Shown here: piece after piece, positions 17,867 to 26,480 of the stretch
Numbering within the stretch: position 1 is the stretch's first letter
Layout of the letters: each line of letters starts with the position of its first letter
Origin: Leeuwenhoekiella aequorea
Lineage (GTDB): Bacteria > Bacteroidota > Bacteroidia > Flavobacteriales > Flavobacteriaceae
DNA: 64,000 nucleotides
Direction of reading: 5' to 3'
Assembly: GCF_004104375.1 (NCBI RefSeq)
Contig: NZ_QOVM01000002.1
Coordinates: 186,001-250,000 of the forward strand
Program-made: the position numbers and the translations under genes
Notes under the pieces: generated by a model
Told to the model about the DNA's origin: nothing
Database searches by the model: none
What the model saw: only the letters and a program-made list of their open reading frames with translations

Positions 17867-19930
17867 TTAGCTAAAATCCATTCCTAAATCAAGATCTATA
17901 GTGTTTGCTTTCTTTGCATCTGTAACAGGGGCAGTAAAGCTTTTTGGAGAAGTTTGCAGCGCTAAATGTTCGGGTAAACCCTCTAAAAAATAAGCACTAT
18001 CTGAAGTATCATCTTCATCCTTGTCTGTTTGATGATGGTAAGCATTAATAGATTCTTTTGAGCGGGTTATGATCAAATCATTTTTTGCTCTGGTAAGGGC
18101 CACATATAATACTCTTCGATCTTCTTCAACTTCTTCTATATTTCCTAAACTATAAGCAGAGGGGTAGGTTTTAGGTGAAACATTTAATACAAAACATACA
18201 TCTGCTTCTAATCCTTTTGCAGAATGTACGGTAGAGATTGTGACGTGGTCTTTTAATTCTGCGGTGTTAATTTTAGAGCCGCCTAAGGTATTACTTCCGG
18301 CTACATTTGCAGAATTATCTAATATACCTTCAGATATAAATTCACCCAGGGTTGCATAATTTTCTGACAATATCTCAAGCACAGGAAAATCTCCCTTTCG
18401 TTTTTCGTACCAGTCTTTACTGTATTTCATCGCCAGATCAAACTCCATCGTTTTGTATAAATCTTTGATAGCCATCTTGACATTTCCACGGTTTTGGTAA
18501 GCGGCATCATAATAACTTTTAGCTTTAATGCCTTCTTTACCGGGAATTATTGAAGTAAGGTCCAGACCGTGTACATTTTCTGGTTCTATTCGCATAACTT
18601 CAGACATATAACTGGTAGCTCGCACGGCTCCAATCCCATGAATAAACGTGAAAAACCGAATCCAGGCAATCTCATCCATAGGGTTATTTATCACCCTTAA
18701 AACTGAAACTAGATCTTTTATATGCGCGGCCTCCAGAAATTTTCGACCACCAAAAGTCTGATATGGAATTTTCTTTTGTAGAAAAACAGCTTGCAATGGA
18801 CGGGTATAATATTGAGATCTACTAAGTATTAGAAAATCTGTAAACGAATTTCCTCCTTCAGAAAAACTTTCTAAAATATGATTCGCAATATAATTTGCCT
18901 CTTCAAATTGATTAGCCACATTCACAATTGTAGGTTGTTTTCCCGCACCTCGACTAGCTGTTAATCGTTTGTTATAATTAATAGGTGAAGTCTCCAGCAG
19001 CCAGTTTGAAAGGTCTAGAATTTCTTGAGTAGATCTGTAATTTTTATCTAGTACTTTAATTTCAGAATTAGCAACTCGTTCTTGAAACAGATGAACATTC
19101 TTAAAATCGGCACCTCTAAAACTATATATTGATTGTGCATCATCACCTACGCAAAATAGGTGACATATATTTTCAAATGGTTTCAACAAATACCATTGTA
19201 AGGGATTTGTATCCTGCATTTCATCAATTAATATATGATCATATGCTTTAGCTAGTATTTCTCGAGCTTCCGCATCTTTATTTAAACGGTTTGCAACAAC
19301 TAACAATAGATCATCATAATCAAGATACTGTTGTCGCAATTTTTGACTTTGATATTCCTTTATTAGTAACTCAACTTGAGGTTTTAAAGCATTGATATCT
19401 TCGGTAGTCTGTAAATCATCTTTGCCCTTAAATAGTAGTTTGCGTAAGGTTTCAGTAAGATTTATACGAGTATTTCTAGCAAAAGAGAAAAGATCTAAAA
19501 GTTGTTGCGGCTTAAGACGTGTTTTGCCATAATCTTCACTGGCTGCTCCACAAGCCATTTTCATAATGCTTAATTGATCATCAGGATCAATAACGGTATA
19601 ATTTGCAGCTCCAAAAAGATTAGGAAATTTTATAATAAGTTGATTGCACCAGCTATGAAATGTAGATCCATTAAGTGATCGAACATCTTGATCTGAAATA
19701 CCTGCTTTAACACGTTCTACAATCTCACTCGCAGCACGTTTTGTAAACGTGAGAATTTGAATTTTTTCTGGTCGGTATCCCTGGTTAATTAGATACTCTG
19801 CTCTACCAACAATTGTTTTTGTTTTACCGGTGCCGGCTCCTGCCAATAACAACAAATGTTTTCCCGAAAAAGCAATAGCCTCTCGCTGCTTCTCATTATA
19901 ACTCTCTGAAATAGTATTTTTATCAATCAC
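17867..19930 (-). CDS. UvrD/Rep-like superfamily I DNA helicase
   Basis: This is a 3'-5' DNA helicase of 687 residues. Visible motifs are the Q-motif YNEKQREAIA, Walker A GAGTGKT (31-37), motif Ia ILTFTKRAA, motif II ILIDEMQDTN, motif III FCVGDDAQSIYSFRGA, motif IV LDKNYRSTQEIL, motif V VSTVHSAKGLEADVCFVLN and motif VI RRVLYVALTRAK. The length is close to UvrD/PcrA (about 720). The C-terminus is short and lacks a recognisable extension. It probably acts in repair or replication restart. It is divergent from the exonuclease/GIY-YIG gene, which is also a DNA-processing protein. It may not be the main UvrD of the cell, as Bacteroidota often carry several. Confidence 0.9.
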   Translation of the reverse strand: MIDKNTISESYNEKQREAIAFSGKHLLLLAGAGTGKTKTIVGRAEYLINQGYRPEKIQILTFTKRAASEIVERVKAGISDQDVRSLNGSTFHSWCNQLIIKFPNLFGAANYTVIDPDDQLSIMKMACGAASEDYGKTRLKPQQLLDLFSFARNTRINLTETLRKLLFKGKDDLQTTEDINALKPQVELLIKEYQSQKLRQQYLDYDDLLLVVANRLNKDAEAREILAKAYDHILIDEMQDTNPLQWYLLKPFENICHLFCVGDDAQSIYSFRGADFKNVHLFQERVANSEIKVLDKNYRSTQEILDLSNWLLETSPINYNKRLTASRGAGKQPTIVNVANQFEEANYIANHILESFSEGGNSFTDFLILSRSQYYTRPLQAVFLQKKIPYQTFGGRKFLEAAHIKDLVSVLRVINNPMDEIAWIRFFTFIHGIGAVRATSYMSEVMRIEPENVHGLDLTSIIPGKEGIKAKSYYDAAYQNRGNVKMAIKDLYKTMEFDLAMKYSKDWYEKRKGDFPVLEILSENYATLGEFISEGILDNSANVAGSNTLGGSKINTAELKDHVTISTVHSAKGLEADVCFVLNVSPKTYPSAYSLGNIEEVEEDRRVLYVALTRAKNDLIITRSKESINAYHHQTDKDEDDTSDSAYFLEGLPEHLALQTSPKSFTAPVTDAKKANTIDLDLGMDFS

Positions 19931-19985
19931 ATCGCAAATGTAGGAATAAATTCATAATTTTGGAATTTTTCCAACAATCCCTTTG

Positions 19986-21311
19986 ATGATTGCTTTTTTA
20001 GATATTCAAACTACTTCTAATAATTATAAGTTAGCATCCATTGTAGCTTTTTCAGTGGTCGTAATAGATGATGATCGCATTATTCATAGTATCGAGCGAA
20101 CGGTAAAACCTCTTAACGTTTTATCGTCTATGGAGGAACGCTCTTCGGGATATTCAAATAGCGAATTAAGATCACAAAATTGTTTTGCCGATTATTTTGC
20201 GGAGCTTGTTGAAATTTTAGGAGATGCAGTGGTAATCTTTTTTGATAAATTTTCTGAGATGATATGGAGAAAATCCTTACGAGAAATAGGTTTTCCCGTA
20301 AATAAATCTCAACAGATTATTCAAGAATTGTTAATACGCAGAGGCATTTTAAATCAAAAGACAAGTCTTGATTCTTTATGTAATTTATTGAAAAAAGATA
20401 CAAGTCTTAACCGTTTAGGATTGAATGCAAATGTGCTGGCTGCTATTTACACAGAATATGTTTTAGCAGATAATGGGAGTGAAGCTATTAATCAACCGTT
20501 TGCTGATTATAAAGTGGTTACCGACTTTGATAATTTACCTAAAAATCCTGGAGTATATTATTTTTTTGATAGTGAGAAAGCGGTAATATACGTTGGAAAA
20601 GCAATTAATCTGAAAGAACGTATAAAAGCGCACTTTTCTAGTAAAATACAATTTGAATTAACTCTTACCGAGTCCACTTTCTCTATTGAATATAAAGAGA
20701 CCGGAAATGAACTAATTTCATTGCTTCTGGAATCTGCCGAAATAGCGCGTTTAAAACCTCTTTACAATACGCAGCAAATAGAAGATATTCTACCCTGGAC
20801 AATAGAATCCAGAATCGATAAAAAAGGAATATTTAGAATTTTTCCGAAGGAAAAAAGTTATTCAGACAACTATCATAGTATTTCATTCAATCGTGATTCT
20901 GTTATTACAAAACTTAAAAATCTCGCTTTGCAATTTTCTTTGTGTTATCGATTTTTAGGTATAGAAAGAACTTCAGGTTCTTGCTCTAGTCCGCTATGTA
21001 AAGGAGTATGCACAGGTATGGAAACACGTGAAGCATATAATAAAAGAGCTCAAAAAGCATTTGATTCCCTACAATCTAATAAAGAATCTTATTTTTTAAA
21101 ATTATCTGGAAGAGTTAAGTCTGAAGAAGCGTTTGTACTTGTAAAGGATGGTGTATATGAAGGTTTTGGATTTATTCCTTTAGAATATCCGGTGCGATCT
21201 ATAGCAGATTTTGAAGCCTTTATTGAGCCTTATGATAATACTTATTTTACAAATAGAAGTATTCATCAATACTTGAATAAGAAAGGAATCGTCAAATACA
21301 ATCTTCCCTAA
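19986..21311 (+). CDS. Degenerate DnaQ-like exonuclease domain fused to GIY-YIG nuclease (UvrC-N/Cho-like)
   Basis: The protein has 441 residues. Residues 1-160 align by pattern to a DEDD (DnaQ-type) exonuclease domain and about 175-260 to a GIY-YIG domain, with NPGVYYFFDSEKAVIYVGKAINLKERI as its catalytic core. The C-terminal region has four cysteines in SCSSPLCKGVC, the usual Cys-rich segment of this fusion. The exonuclease half has lost key residues: DIQTT replaces DxET, and the late HxAxxDA block reads LNANVLAA. The start ATG at 19986 is chosen over the adjacent upstream TTG. Active homologues are thought to act in DNA repair. It is divergent from the UvrD-like helicase gene, 55 bp away. 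Confidence 0.8.
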   Translation: MIAFLDIQTTSNNYKLASIVAFSVVVIDDDRIIHSIERTVKPLNVLSSMEERSSGYSNSELRSQNCFADYFAELVEILGDAVVIFFDKFSEMIWRKSLREIGFPVNKSQQIIQELLIRRGILNQKTSLDSLCNLLKKDTSLNRLGLNANVLAAIYTEYVLADNGSEAINQPFADYKVVTDFDNLPKNPGVYYFFDSEKAVIYVGKAINLKERIKAHFSSKIQFELTLTESTFSIEYKETGNELISLLLESAEIARLKPLYNTQQIEDILPWTIESRIDKKGIFRIFPKEKSYSDNYHSISFNRDSVITKLKNLALQFSLCYRFLGIERTSGSCSSPLCKGVCTGMETREAYNKRAQKAFDSLQSNKESYFLKLSGRVKSEEAFVLVKDGVYEGFGFIPLEYPVRSIADFEAFIEPYDNTYFTNRSIHQYLNKKGIVKYNLP

Positions 21312-21426
21312 CAAAGTGTTTCTATTTTGAAGGTGCTAACATCTTTGCGTTAAATATTCATAAGTTTTTAATTTTCAATTGAGATGCGACTTAATTTGGT
21401 GTCATTGACAGTACAAATTAAAAGAA

Positions 21427-22824
21427 ATGAATAAAACTAACGGACTGGTCTGGTTTAAAAATGATCTTAGATTATTGGATAATGAAGTGCTTTGCAAAGC
21501 GATAGCCAGTTGTGATGCTATACTACCTGTTTATATTTTTGACGAAAGACAGTTTAAGAAATTACACTTAGGTCTTCCAAAAGCAGACTTTAATAGATTT
21601 GAATATTTAGTGCAAACACTAGCTGTTTTAAGATCCAATTTAAAAGAATTAGGCTCAAATTTATTGATCAAAATAGGTAAACCTGAGGATATTATTCCGC
21701 AATTAATAAGCAATTATCATATTGAATCTGTATTTGCAGAACAGGAATATGCACCTGAAGAATTAACAATAGCTAGCCGCGTTGCAAAGAATGTCCAAGT
21801 GCCTTGTAATTATATTTGGGGTAAAACACTTTATCATATAGATGACATTCCATACGATATTGAAGCAGTGCCCCTTACCAGCAAAGCCTTTAGGACTAAC
21901 ACTACTAAAAAAGCAACTGTTAGAAATCTTTTTGATATCCCAGATCACATTAAAACACTCGACCTCGACAATTGGGGAAAATTACCCAATTCTGAAGACT
22001 TTAATTTAAATAGAGGAAGTGCTAAAGAACTATTTATGCCTGCGGGTGAAGATGAGGCTCTCAAACGTTTAGCATATTATACTAAAGAGAGCGAATTGCT
22101 CACATCTTACAAGTGGACGAGAAACAAGTCGTTAGGAATGGATTATAGTAGTAAGTTATCTCCATACCTTGCTGTAGGAGCCTTATCACCGCGTACTATT
22201 TATTTTTCAGTAAAAAAATATGAAGAGCATATTAAAAAGAATATAAGTACCTGGTGGTTACTATTTGAAGTTATTTGGAGAGATTTTTTCACATTCAAAG
22301 GCATGCGTATGGGATCATCCATTTTTAAAACAGCTGGTTTTAAAAATAAAGATTTAGATTTTGAAAATGATTCCAATATCTTTAAGAAGTGGTGTGCTGG
22401 TAAGACTGGAATACCATTTATCGATGCTCATATGCGTCAATTGAATGAAACTGGTTTTATGAGTAATCGAGGACGTGTAAATTGTGCAAGTTATCTCATT
22501 CACGATCTAAAGGTGGACTGGACTTGGGGTGCATCTTATTTTGAAAGTAAGTTAATTGATTATGACGTTACTTCAAATTGGATGAACTGGCATATGCAGG
22601 CTTATGAAACTTGGTACACCAACCCGGTGAATCAATCTATAAAATATGATGCTACAGATTTTTTGAAAAAATGGATTCCAGAGCTTAGGGAGGTTAAAGG
22701 TGAACTTATACATATTCCCTGGAAAATTAAATCAACGAAAATCGAATACATAAAACCAATAGAAGTTTACGATAAATGGAGTAGGGCAGAGAATAAAATT
22801 TTAAAACTCGTAAATGGAAAATAG
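21427..22824 (+). CDS. Cryptochrome DASH / photolyase-family flavoprotein
   Basis: The protein has 465 residues. The N-terminal photolyase alpha/beta domain begins GLVWFKNDLRLLDNEVL and covers about 1-130; the FAD-binding helical domain occupies roughly 210-450. FAD-pocket elements include GALSPRTIYFSV, WWLLFEVIWRDFF, TGIPFIDAHMRQLNETGFMSNRGR (the conserved Asn/Arg region) and DYDVTSNWMNWHMQ. CRY-DASH proteins repair pyrimidine dimers in single-stranded DNA and may signal light. Oddly, the typical WGNW...GVGNDPR run after the last motif is altered to WMNWHMQAYETWYTNPVNQ, so FAD-adjacent chemistry could differ. A long intrinsic terminator follows. Confidence 0.88.
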   Translation: MNKTNGLVWFKNDLRLLDNEVLCKAIASCDAILPVYIFDERQFKKLHLGLPKADFNRFEYLVQTLAVLRSNLKELGSNLLIKIGKPEDIIPQLISNYHIESVFAEQEYAPEELTIASRVAKNVQVPCNYIWGKTLYHIDDIPYDIEAVPLTSKAFRTNTTKKATVRNLFDIPDHIKTLDLDNWGKLPNSEDFNLNRGSAKELFMPAGEDEALKRLAYYTKESELLTSYKWTRNKSLGMDYSSKLSPYLAVGALSPRTIYFSVKKYEEHIKKNISTWWLLFEVIWRDFFTFKGMRMGSSIFKTAGFKNKDLDFENDSNIFKKWCAGKTGIPFIDAHMRQLNETGFMSNRGRVNCASYLIHDLKVDWTWGASYFESKLIDYDVTSNWMNWHMQAYETWYTNPVNQSIKYDATDFLKKWIPELREVKGELIHIPWKIKSTKIEYIKPIEVYDKWSRAENKILKLVNGK

Positions 22825-22908
22825 ATTTTGAAACTTCTATAGTCTTAAGCAGCAGAATAGCATTTTGTCACGTTTTAAATATTCATTTTAATTACTTCAA
22901 TCAATAAA

Positions 22909-22941
22909 AAAATCCTGACAATTTAAAATTGTCAGGATTTT
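22909..22941. terminator. Bidirectional intrinsic terminator between the cryptochrome gene and tRNA-Pro
   Basis: A 15-bp perfect stem (AAAATCCTGACAATT at 22909-22923 with its complement at 22927-22941) has a 3-nt loop, preceded by A and followed by T residues, so it can serve both strands. It sits between the plus-strand cryptochrome gene and the minus-strand tRNA. Confidence 0.75.
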
Positions 22942-22959
22942 CAAGTAATAAAAGAAGTG

Positions 22960-23034
22960 TCGGGATGAGAGGATTCGAACCTCCGCTCTCGCGCCCCCCA
23001 GACGCGCACTTTAACCGGACTAAGCTACATCCCG
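22960..23034 (-). tRNA. tRNA-Pro (GGG)
   Basis: The 75-nt cloverleaf folds on the minus strand. A 7-bp acceptor stem pairs CGGGATG with CATCCCG, followed by discriminator A. The D-stem is GCTT/AAGT. The anticodon stem CGCGT/GCGCG encloses the loop CTGGGGG, giving anticodon GGG at 22999-22997. The T-arm GGAGG/CCTCT carries the TTCGAAT loop. CCA is not encoded, since CA then follows, so it must be added after transcription. Decodes CCC and CCU. Confidence 0.95.
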
Positions 23035-23255
23035 AGTTGTAAGCCGTTTTTTTGCAAGATTGCAAATATAAATAAATGCGTCAGACTGCAAACTGAAATT
23101 CTTAAAGAATAAAGTCTATTACAAAAACTTATACTGATTGTTATATTATTACTGAATCATACGTTGTGTAATAAAATAAATTTATATGCTATAATTTTAT
23201 TGTTGAATATTTAATTTTTGTAACTTAATAGTGCTAATAATTAAATAGTTATATC

Positions 23256-23702
23256 ATGAAATTACAAATACTAAGTATTGCAACATTTATAGCATTTATG
23301 GCACTTCCATTTGTTCAGGTAAATGAGACTCCAGTCGAAACTTCCATTCAAGGCACTTGGGAACTTAAAGATTTTTATTATTATGATGATAATAAAATTA
23401 TTGACACCGTAGGAGCTACAGATGGTTATCGACAAATTAAAATGTATACAAATGATCGTGTGATGTGGACGCGTTATGTGCCTAAGGATTCTGTGGAATG
23501 GTTCGGATATGGAAAATATTCAGTAAGTAATGATCAATTAATAGAAACTCTCGAATATGGATCGGAAAGCATGATGGAAGTTATAGATACCTTACGCATT
23601 TTTACCTTCGAATTAGAATATACAGATAATTCTTACAGCCAAATAAGCACAGATGCAGAGGGAAATCGTATTTTTTCTGAAAACTATATACGTATTGAGT
23701 GA
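23256..23702 (+). CDS. Exported lipocalin-like small protein of unknown function
   Basis: The protein has 148 residues. It starts with a likely signal peptide (MKLQILSIATFIAFMALPFVQV). The mature part is rich in aromatic residues and beta strands: IQGTWELKDFYYYDDNKI, YRQIKMYTNDRVMWTRYV, WFGYGKYSVSNDQLIETLEYG. The opening G-T-W-E and following strand pattern suggest a lipocalin-like beta barrel, with low certainty. Similar proteins are widespread in Flavobacteriia without assigned function. The gene stands alone between the tRNA and a convergent cytochrome gene with only 2 bp between the stops. Confidence 0.7.
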   Translation: MKLQILSIATFIAFMALPFVQVNETPVETSIQGTWELKDFYYYDDNKIIDTVGATDGYRQIKMYTNDRVMWTRYVPKDSVEWFGYGKYSVSNDQLIETLEYGSESMMEVIDTLRIFTFELEYTDNSYSQISTDAEGNRIFSENYIRIE

Positions 23703-23704
23703 AG

Positions 23705-24151
23705 TTAGTTGTTAATCAATTGTACATCCTTTTCTGTAACTAGTTTACTCGTATTTCCCCAGCTGTTTGATATGTAATTCATAACATCTGCTACTTCGTC
23801 ATCATAGAGACCTAGTGGTGGCATTGTACTATTATATATTCCACCATTGACTGTGATTTTACCTTTAATACCATATTTAATTGCTCTTATGGATTCTTGC
23901 TTATTAGTTAACAAAAAATCTGCCTTGGCAAGTGGAGGATATGTATTTCTAACTCCATCTCCATTTTCCATATGACATTGTACACAAAAATCTGCGTATA
24001 TAATAGCACCTCTTTTTATACTTTTTGTTAAAGTGGTATCAGTAATTGTTCTTTCTGCCGATAGATAGTTTTTACTGTCTCTAGTTGAATAGGGGTTTTG
24101 CGAGAATGAAAAGTATTCAATAATAAGTAATACAATTAAATATAGTCTCAT
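23705..24151 (-). CDS. Periplasmic c-type cytochrome
   Basis: The protein has 148 residues with an N-terminal signal or anchor (MRLYLIVLLIIEYFSFS). Class I cytochrome c features are visible: heme attachment CVQCH (Cys56, Cys59, His60) followed by MENGDG, YPPLAKADF, IKYGIKGKI, and the distal Met ligand in STMPPLG (Met110), with helix DDEVADVMNYISNSWGN at the end. The start overlaps the end of the upstream PQQ-dehydrogenase gene by 4 bp (ATGA type), so the two are co-translated; the cytochrome very probably takes electrons from the dehydrogenase. Confidence 0.9.
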   Translation of the reverse strand: MRLYLIVLLIIEYFSFSQNPYSTRDSKNYLSAERTITDTTLTKSIKRGAIIYADFCVQCHMENGDGVRNTYPPLAKADFLLTNKQESIRAIKYGIKGKITVNGGIYNSTMPPLGLYDDEVADVMNYISNSWGNTSKLVTEKDVQLINN

Positions 24152-25275
24152 TTTTTTACCAGCTTTATAACTCCTACACCTTCAACACCTGCATAGATAT
24201 AACCATCTGGTCCCTGAACTATGCTTCGCACCCGACCAATACCGTCTAATAATTTTTCCCGCTTTACTACTTGGTTATTATCTAAGTGAAGAGCTTCAAG
24301 GTAAACGAACTTCAGAGAACCTACTAATAAACTTCCTTTGAGATCAGGATAACGAGAGCTTGTAATCAGAGCCATACCGCTTGGTGCAATTGATGGAATC
24401 CAATAATAAAGAGGTTGTTCCATTCCTTCTTGTTCTGTTTTATCGGTTATATCTGTGCCGCTGTAATTCACACCATACGTAATTACCGGCCATCCATAAT
24501 TTGCACCTTTTTTAATAATATTAATTTCATCGCCACCCTGAGGACCATGTTCATGAACCCAAATTTCATTAGAAGTTGAATTATAAATCATTCCTTGAGG
24601 ATTGCGATGACCGTAAGACCAAATAGCTGGTTTAGCATTTACTTGATTGATAAACGGGTTATCTTTTGGAATGCTACCATCTAAATTTAAACGATAAATC
24701 TTACCATTATCTCGAGTGAGATCCTGCGGATTTATGTCACGCTCTCCACGCTCACCTGCACTAAAGAATACGTGACCTTCTGTATCAAAAGCAATTCTAC
24801 TCCCAAAATGTTGTCCCTTTGTGGTGTTTGGCGATGCTTTATATAGTACCTTCTGAGAAATTAACTGATTATCTTCTAATTTTGCGCGCATTAAGGCTGT
24901 GTTACCGCCCTTGCCTTCACCTTCATTAGAAGAGTAGGTAATATATAGAAAGCGATCTTCAGAATAATTGGGGCTTAACTGAATATCTAATAATCCGCCT
25001 TGACCTCGGTTATAAACCTCGGGTACTCCAGAGACTTCAATTTTTTCACCTTTGCTAAAATGAATAAGTTTTCCTTCTTTTTCGGTTATTAGCATACTAC
25101 CATCTGGGAGAAAAACTATTCCCCAAGGATTTATTAGATCAGTAACGATAACTTCGTGGTCGTATGAATTAGAAATTTCAATAGGTATATCATTATTTTT
25201 TTGCTCGTTAGGACTCTGTCCACACGCAGAAATGGCAAGAAAAAAAGGTAGAACTAAAATACTTATATGTTTCAT
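24148..25275 (-). CDS. PQQ-dependent aldose/sugar dehydrogenase (lipoprotein)
   Basis: The protein has 375 residues with a lipoprotein signal ending ISACG (Cys18). It matches the soluble PQQ glucose/sorbosone dehydrogenase family with a six-bladed propeller: LINPWGIVFLPDGSMLITEKEGKL, QGGLLDIQLSPNY, GQHFGSRIAFDTEGHVFFSAGERG, SYGHRNPQG and VHEHGPQGGDEINII. These are the PQQ- and Ca-binding and catalytic His/Arg segments. It oxidises aldoses at C1 in the periplasm. The downstream cytochrome c, overlapping by 4 bp, is the likely acceptor. No PQQ synthesis genes lie in the window, so the cofactor may be imported or made elsewhere. Confidence 0.9.
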   Translation of the reverse strand: MKHISILVLPFFLAISACGQSPNEQKNNDIPIEISNSYDHEVIVTDLINPWGIVFLPDGSMLITEKEGKLIHFSKGEKIEVSGVPEVYNRGQGGLLDIQLSPNYSEDRFLYITYSSNEGEGKGGNTALMRAKLEDNQLISQKVLYKASPNTTKGQHFGSRIAFDTEGHVFFSAGERGERDINPQDLTRDNGKIYRLNLDGSIPKDNPFINQVNAKPAIWSYGHRNPQGMIYNSTSNEIWVHEHGPQGGDEINIIKKGANYGWPVITYGVNYSGTDITDKTEQEGMEQPLYYWIPSIAPSGMALITSSRYPDLKGSLLVGSLKFVYLEALHLDNNQVVKREKLLDGIGRVRSIVQGPDGYIYAGVEGVGVIKLVKK

Positions 25276-25409
25276 CTATATATTTTTAATAAATATAATT
25301 AAGTAAAATTCTTTATAAAGTCTAATTAGCAATTAATTGTAAATTTTTACTATTGATAACGACTTATAAATCGAGTGACTTACCTTTTTCCTAAGTCTTT
25401 TTAAAAGGG

Positions 25410-25417
25410 TATTTTTG
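25410..25417 (+). promoter_or_regulatory. Probable -7 promoter element of trxB
   Basis: TATTTTTG matches TAnnTTTG and ends 21 bp before the trxB ATG. It contains the TTG at 25415, which therefore is unlikely to be a start codon. Confidence 0.5.
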
Positions 25418-25438
25418 TCTAAGATTAAAAAACTAAAA

Positions 25439-26395
25439 ATGGCAGTAGAACGAATTAAATGTTTAATTATAGGCTCTGGCCCCGCTGGATATACAGCGGC
25501 AATATATGCCTCAAGAGCAGATTTAAAACCTATAATGTACACAGGTATGGAACCGGGCGGACAATTAACTACAACTACTGAAGTTGATAATTTTCCGGGA
25601 TATCCAGATGGTATTGATGGTCCTACAATGATGATGCAACTGCAGAAGCAGGCAGAACGTTTTGGTACCGAAGTACGTATAGGAATGATCACAAAAATAG
25701 ATTTAGCTCAAGAAGCAGGCGGTATTCATAAAGCTGTTGTAGATAATACAACCGAAATTGAAGCAGAAACTGTGATTATTTCTACAGGTGCTACTGCACG
25801 CTATTTAGGATTACCTAGTGAACAACGTCTACGTGGTGGTGGTGTTTCTGCTTGTGCTGTTTGTGATGGTTTCTTTTATAAAAATCAACGCGTAGCAATC
25901 GTAGGTGGTGGTGATACAGCGGCAGAAGAAGCAACTTACCTTGCAAATATTTGTGAGCATGTAACGATGCTTGTGCGTAAAGATGAAATGCGGGCTTCAA
26001 AAGCTATGCAACATCGCGTTACTTCTCGTAAAAATATTACTGTTTTATATAATACTGAGGTTGAAGAAGTTTTAGGTGAGCAGGTAGTAGAAGGTCTTAA
26101 AATGATAAATAATGAGACTAAAGAGGTTACCGAAATTGATATTACCGGTCTTTTCATTGCAATAGGGCATAAGCCAAATACTGATATTTTTAAAGGTCAG
26201 TTAGAAATGGATGATACAGGTTATATTATTACAGAACCAAAATCTACAAAAACTGGAAAACCTGGTGTTTTTGCTAGTGGCGATGTTCAAGACAAAGACT
26301 ATAGACAAGCAATAACTGCTGCAGGAAGTGGTTGTATGGCAGCTTTAGATGCAGAACGTTACTTATCTGAAATAGAAAAGCCGGTTGAAGCTTAG
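25439..26395 (+). CDS. trxB: Thioredoxin reductase
   Basis: This NADPH-dependent flavoenzyme reduces thioredoxin in the cytoplasm. From the ATG at 25439 it has 318 residues, normal for the low-molecular-weight type. The FAD motif GSGPAGYTAA is at 12-21, the redox-active CAVC (Cys139/Cys142) lies in GVSACAVCDGFF, the NADPH motif is GGGDTAAEEA and the second FAD motif is VFASGDVQD. The TTG start eight codons upstream is rejected because it overlaps the -7 element. The gene is divergent from the PQQ dehydrogenase and ends at a strong terminator. Confidence 0.95.
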   Translation: MAVERIKCLIIGSGPAGYTAAIYASRADLKPIMYTGMEPGGQLTTTTEVDNFPGYPDGIDGPTMMMQLQKQAERFGTEVRIGMITKIDLAQEAGGIHKAVVDNTTEIEAETVIISTGATARYLGLPSEQRLRGGGVSACAVCDGFFYKNQRVAIVGGGDTAAEEATYLANICEHVTMLVRKDEMRASKAMQHRVTSRKNITVLYNTEVEEVLGEQVVEGLKMINNETKEVTEIDITGLFIAIGHKPNTDIFKGQLEMDDTGYIITEPKSTKTGKPGVFASGDVQDKDYRQAITAAGSGCMAALDAERYLSEIEKPVEA

Positions 26396-26430
26396 TCTTC
26401 AAAGTATAGAAAAAATATTTTTCAAAATAA

Positions 26431-26460
26431 AAAAGCTCCTAATAAGTATTAGGAGCTTTT
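26431..26460. terminator. Intrinsic terminator of trxB (bidirectional)
   Basis: A 14-bp stem (AAAAGCTCCTAATA / TATTAGGAGCTTTT) with a 2-nt minimal loop is followed by TTTTATTTATA. The matching A run upstream makes it usable for the convergent minus-strand gene as well. Confidence 0.85.
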
Positions 26461-26480
26461 TTTATTTATAACTTAAAGAT

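Noticed and set aside
25815-26000. Histidine-rich ORF on the minus strand inside trxB
   Set aside because: It is entirely antisense to the conserved CAVC/NADPH region of trxB. The His runs are the complement of Val/Gly/Asp codons such as GTGGTG.
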